A program made the translations under genes and the position numbers. From Bordetella parapertussis (GTDB lineage Bacteria; Pseudomonadota; Gammaproteobacteria; Burkholderiales; Burkholderiaceae_C), in assembly GCA_945870575.1 (NCBI GenBank), contig CAMBSK010000028.1, positions 1-33,184 of the forward strand: 33,184 nt of DNA, in the 5' to 3' direction. The notes below the pieces were generated by a model. The model was not told the DNA's origin, did no database searches, and saw nothing but the letters and a program-made list of their open reading frames with translations. Positions 32,712 to 33,184 of the stretch are shown here, in pieces; the first letter of the stretch is position 1, and every line of letters starts with the position of its first letter.

Positions 32712-32746
32712 TAGTTTGAGTCTGGGTAAGGCAGGTCTTTTTAGGC

Positions 32747-32752
32747 TATACT
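32747..32752 (+). promoter_or_regulatory. Putative -10 box upstream of tRNA-Gly
   Basis: TATACT at 32747-32752 lies 11 bp before the tRNA-Gly 5' end. No good -35 is seen at 16-18 bp. The following TTTTCCCCT gives a pyrimidine-rich leader. Confidence 0.4.
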
Positions 32753-32763
32753 TTTCCCCTCAT

Positions 32764-32839
32764 GCGGGAGTAGCTCAGTTGGTAGAGCGCAACCTTGCCA
32801 AGGTTGAGGTCGCGAGTTCGAGACTCGTCTCCCGCTCCA
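32764..32839 (+). tRNA. tRNA-Gly (anticodon GCC)
   Basis: A complete 76-nt tRNA with CCA. The acceptor is GCGGGAG (32764-32770) paired with CTCCCGC (32829-32835), with discriminator T. The D-arm is AGCTCAGTTGGTAGAGC. The anticodon stem-loop is CAACC-TTGCCAA-GGTTG with GCC at 32797-32799, and the T-arm carries GTTCGAGAC. It reads GGC/GGU glycine codons. Confidence 0.97.
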
Positions 32840-32844
32840 CATAC

Positions 32845-32873
32845 AAAAAGGGAAGCAGTTGCTTCCCTTTTTT
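32845..32873. terminator. Terminator-like hairpin between tRNA-Gly and tRNA-Cys
   Basis: GGGAAGC (32850-32856), loop AGTT and GCTTCCC (32861-32867) form a perfect 7-bp stem. It is flanked by A5 (32845-32849) and T6 (32868-32873), which extend it to 12 bp. Because of the A/T flanks it could terminate both strands. It separates the two tRNA genes by a terminator within 43 bp. Confidence 0.82.
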
Positions 32874-32882
32874 CTCGATAAC

Positions 32883-32956
32883 GGCGCGATAGCAAAGCGG
32901 TTATGCACCGGATTGCAAATCCGTGTAGGTCGGTTCGACTCCGGCTCGAGCCTCCA
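32883..32956 (+). tRNA. tRNA-Cys (anticodon GCA) with acceptor mismatch
   Basis: A 74-nt tRNA with CCA encoded and discriminator T. The anticodon loop TTGCAAA has GCA at 32915-32917. The D-arm is AGCAAAGCGGTTATGC and the T-arm GTCGG-TTCGACT-CCGGC. The acceptor arms are GGCGCGA (32883-32889) and TCGAGCC (32946-32952). Six of seven pairs form, but the fourth is G32886 against A32949. E. coli tRNA-Cys has a fully paired GGCGCG/CGCGCC arm, so a C would be expected at 32949. The top anticodon-stem pair is also C/T. Confidence 0.92.
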
Positions 32957-32972
32957 GTTAAATCAACAACTT

Positions 32973-32991
32973 AGCCCCGATTGGGGCTTTT
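32973..32991 (+). terminator. Intrinsic terminator after tRNA-Cys
   Basis: AGCCCC (32973-32978), loop GATT and GGGGCT (32983-32988) form a perfect 6-bp stem, with a T-run of four at 32988-32991. It lies 17 bp after the CCA end of the tRNA. Confidence 0.7.
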
Positions 32992-33052
32992 GATTGCTTG
33001 TCATCTGGGGCCTTGTCCAACACTCTGTTGGACAGAAATTGGACAAGCAATC
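32992..33052. repeat. Nested inverted repeats downstream of tRNA-Cys
   Basis: An outer perfect 11-bp inverted repeat, GATTGCTTGTC (32992-33002) and GACAAGCAATC (33042-33052), encloses a perfect 8-bp inner one: TGTCCAAC (33014-33021), ACTCT, GTTGGACA (33027-33034). The motif TTGTCCA or its complement appears three times: 33013-33019, 33028-33034 and 33039-33045 (as TTGGACA, plus A). The arrangement is dense, with all copies inside 61 bp. Function unknown. Confidence 0.6.
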
Positions 33053-33135
33053 CTACTTGATTTACACCGACACATAACTGATGCTGCGTTGACTGCCCCC
33101 CTTCGGGGTTGATTGACAGCCCGGCAAACACCCAC

Positions 33136-33181
33136 CATACCCCCTTCAATTTTCCGCCAGCATGACCCCCGCCATACCCCC
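33136..33181. repeat. CATACCCCC direct repeats at the window edge
   Basis: CATACCCCC occurs at 33136-33144 and 33173-33181, with a variant CATGACCCCC at 33161-33170 between them. The stretch 32992-33184 otherwise holds no gene I can support. Confidence 0.5.
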
Positions 33182-33184
33182 ACC

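Noticed and set aside
32958..33183. Short minus-strand frames at the window end, possible integrase tail
   Set aside because: They run through the tRNA terminator and the inverted repeats and show no integrase residues. The attachment-site idea rests on the repeats, not on these frames.
1..33184. CRISPR arrays, insertion sequences, transposase genes or rRNA
   Set aside because: No regularly spaced repeats, transposase motifs or rRNA sequence were seen on either strand.

Overview
The window looks like chromosomal DNA of a betaproteobacterium, most likely order Burkholderiales. The evidence is gene order and protein style: purM | AI-2E permease-hda-HAD-pcnB-folK, then rpsP-rimM-trmD-rplS-nudL-CbiB-like, then rsgA/M48/orn, and finally tRNA-Leu-tig-clpP-clpX-lon. 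The family within the order cannot be fixed from sequence alone. Nearly all of the window is coding, and I see no insertion sequence, CRISPR array or broken gene.

Layout. (1) 1-5677: the tail of a SirB1-like gene converges on purM. Divergent from purM is a tightly packed run of a permease, hda (replication control), a HAD phosphatase, pcnB (RNA polyadenylation) and folK (folate). (2) 5749-6804, minus strand: a GNAT acetyltransferase and a small TM2-like membrane protein. (3) 6907-10794: the ribosomal/tRNA-modification operon rpsP-rimM-trmD-rplS, a terminator, then a CoA-pyrophosphatase-type NUDIX hydrolase and a CbiB-like membrane protein. (4) 10806-12940, minus strand: an M48 membrane protease translationally coupled to rsgA; orn runs divergently. 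(5) 13871-15358: a DEAD-box helicase with a hairpin-rich leader. (6) 15359-18420: an AT-rich, hairpin-dense stretch of about 300 bp leads into bactofilin, M23 peptidase, bactofilin and a RodZ-like HTH membrane protein. (7) 18426-22425, minus strand: hpnC-hpnD-hpnE-hemH, a complete FPP-to-squalene route coupled to ferrochelatase. (8) 22516-26711: a lipoprotein adaptor and RND pump behind a strong promoter overlapped by an imperfect palindrome. (9) 26811-32711: tRNA-Leu(UAG), then tig, clpP, clpX and lon (protein folding and quality control). (10) 32764-33184: tRNA-Gly, tRNA-Cys, and a non-coding stretch rich in inverted repeats at the window edge.

Most of the window is conserved housekeeping. 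The most system-like part is the bactofilin cassette. It combines two cytoskeletal polymers of different design, a membrane-anchored peptidoglycan hydrolase and a cytoplasmic-HTH/periplasmic-tail protein, which together look like a cell-shape or local wall-remodelling module. Other points worth a second look are the repeat-rich, attachment-site-like DNA after tRNA-Cys, a mismatched acceptor stem in that tRNA, the helicase leader, the putative operator of the RND pump, and the squalene-heme operon with no squalene-using enzyme nearby. All positions and motifs were read by eye; no database or folding program was used.
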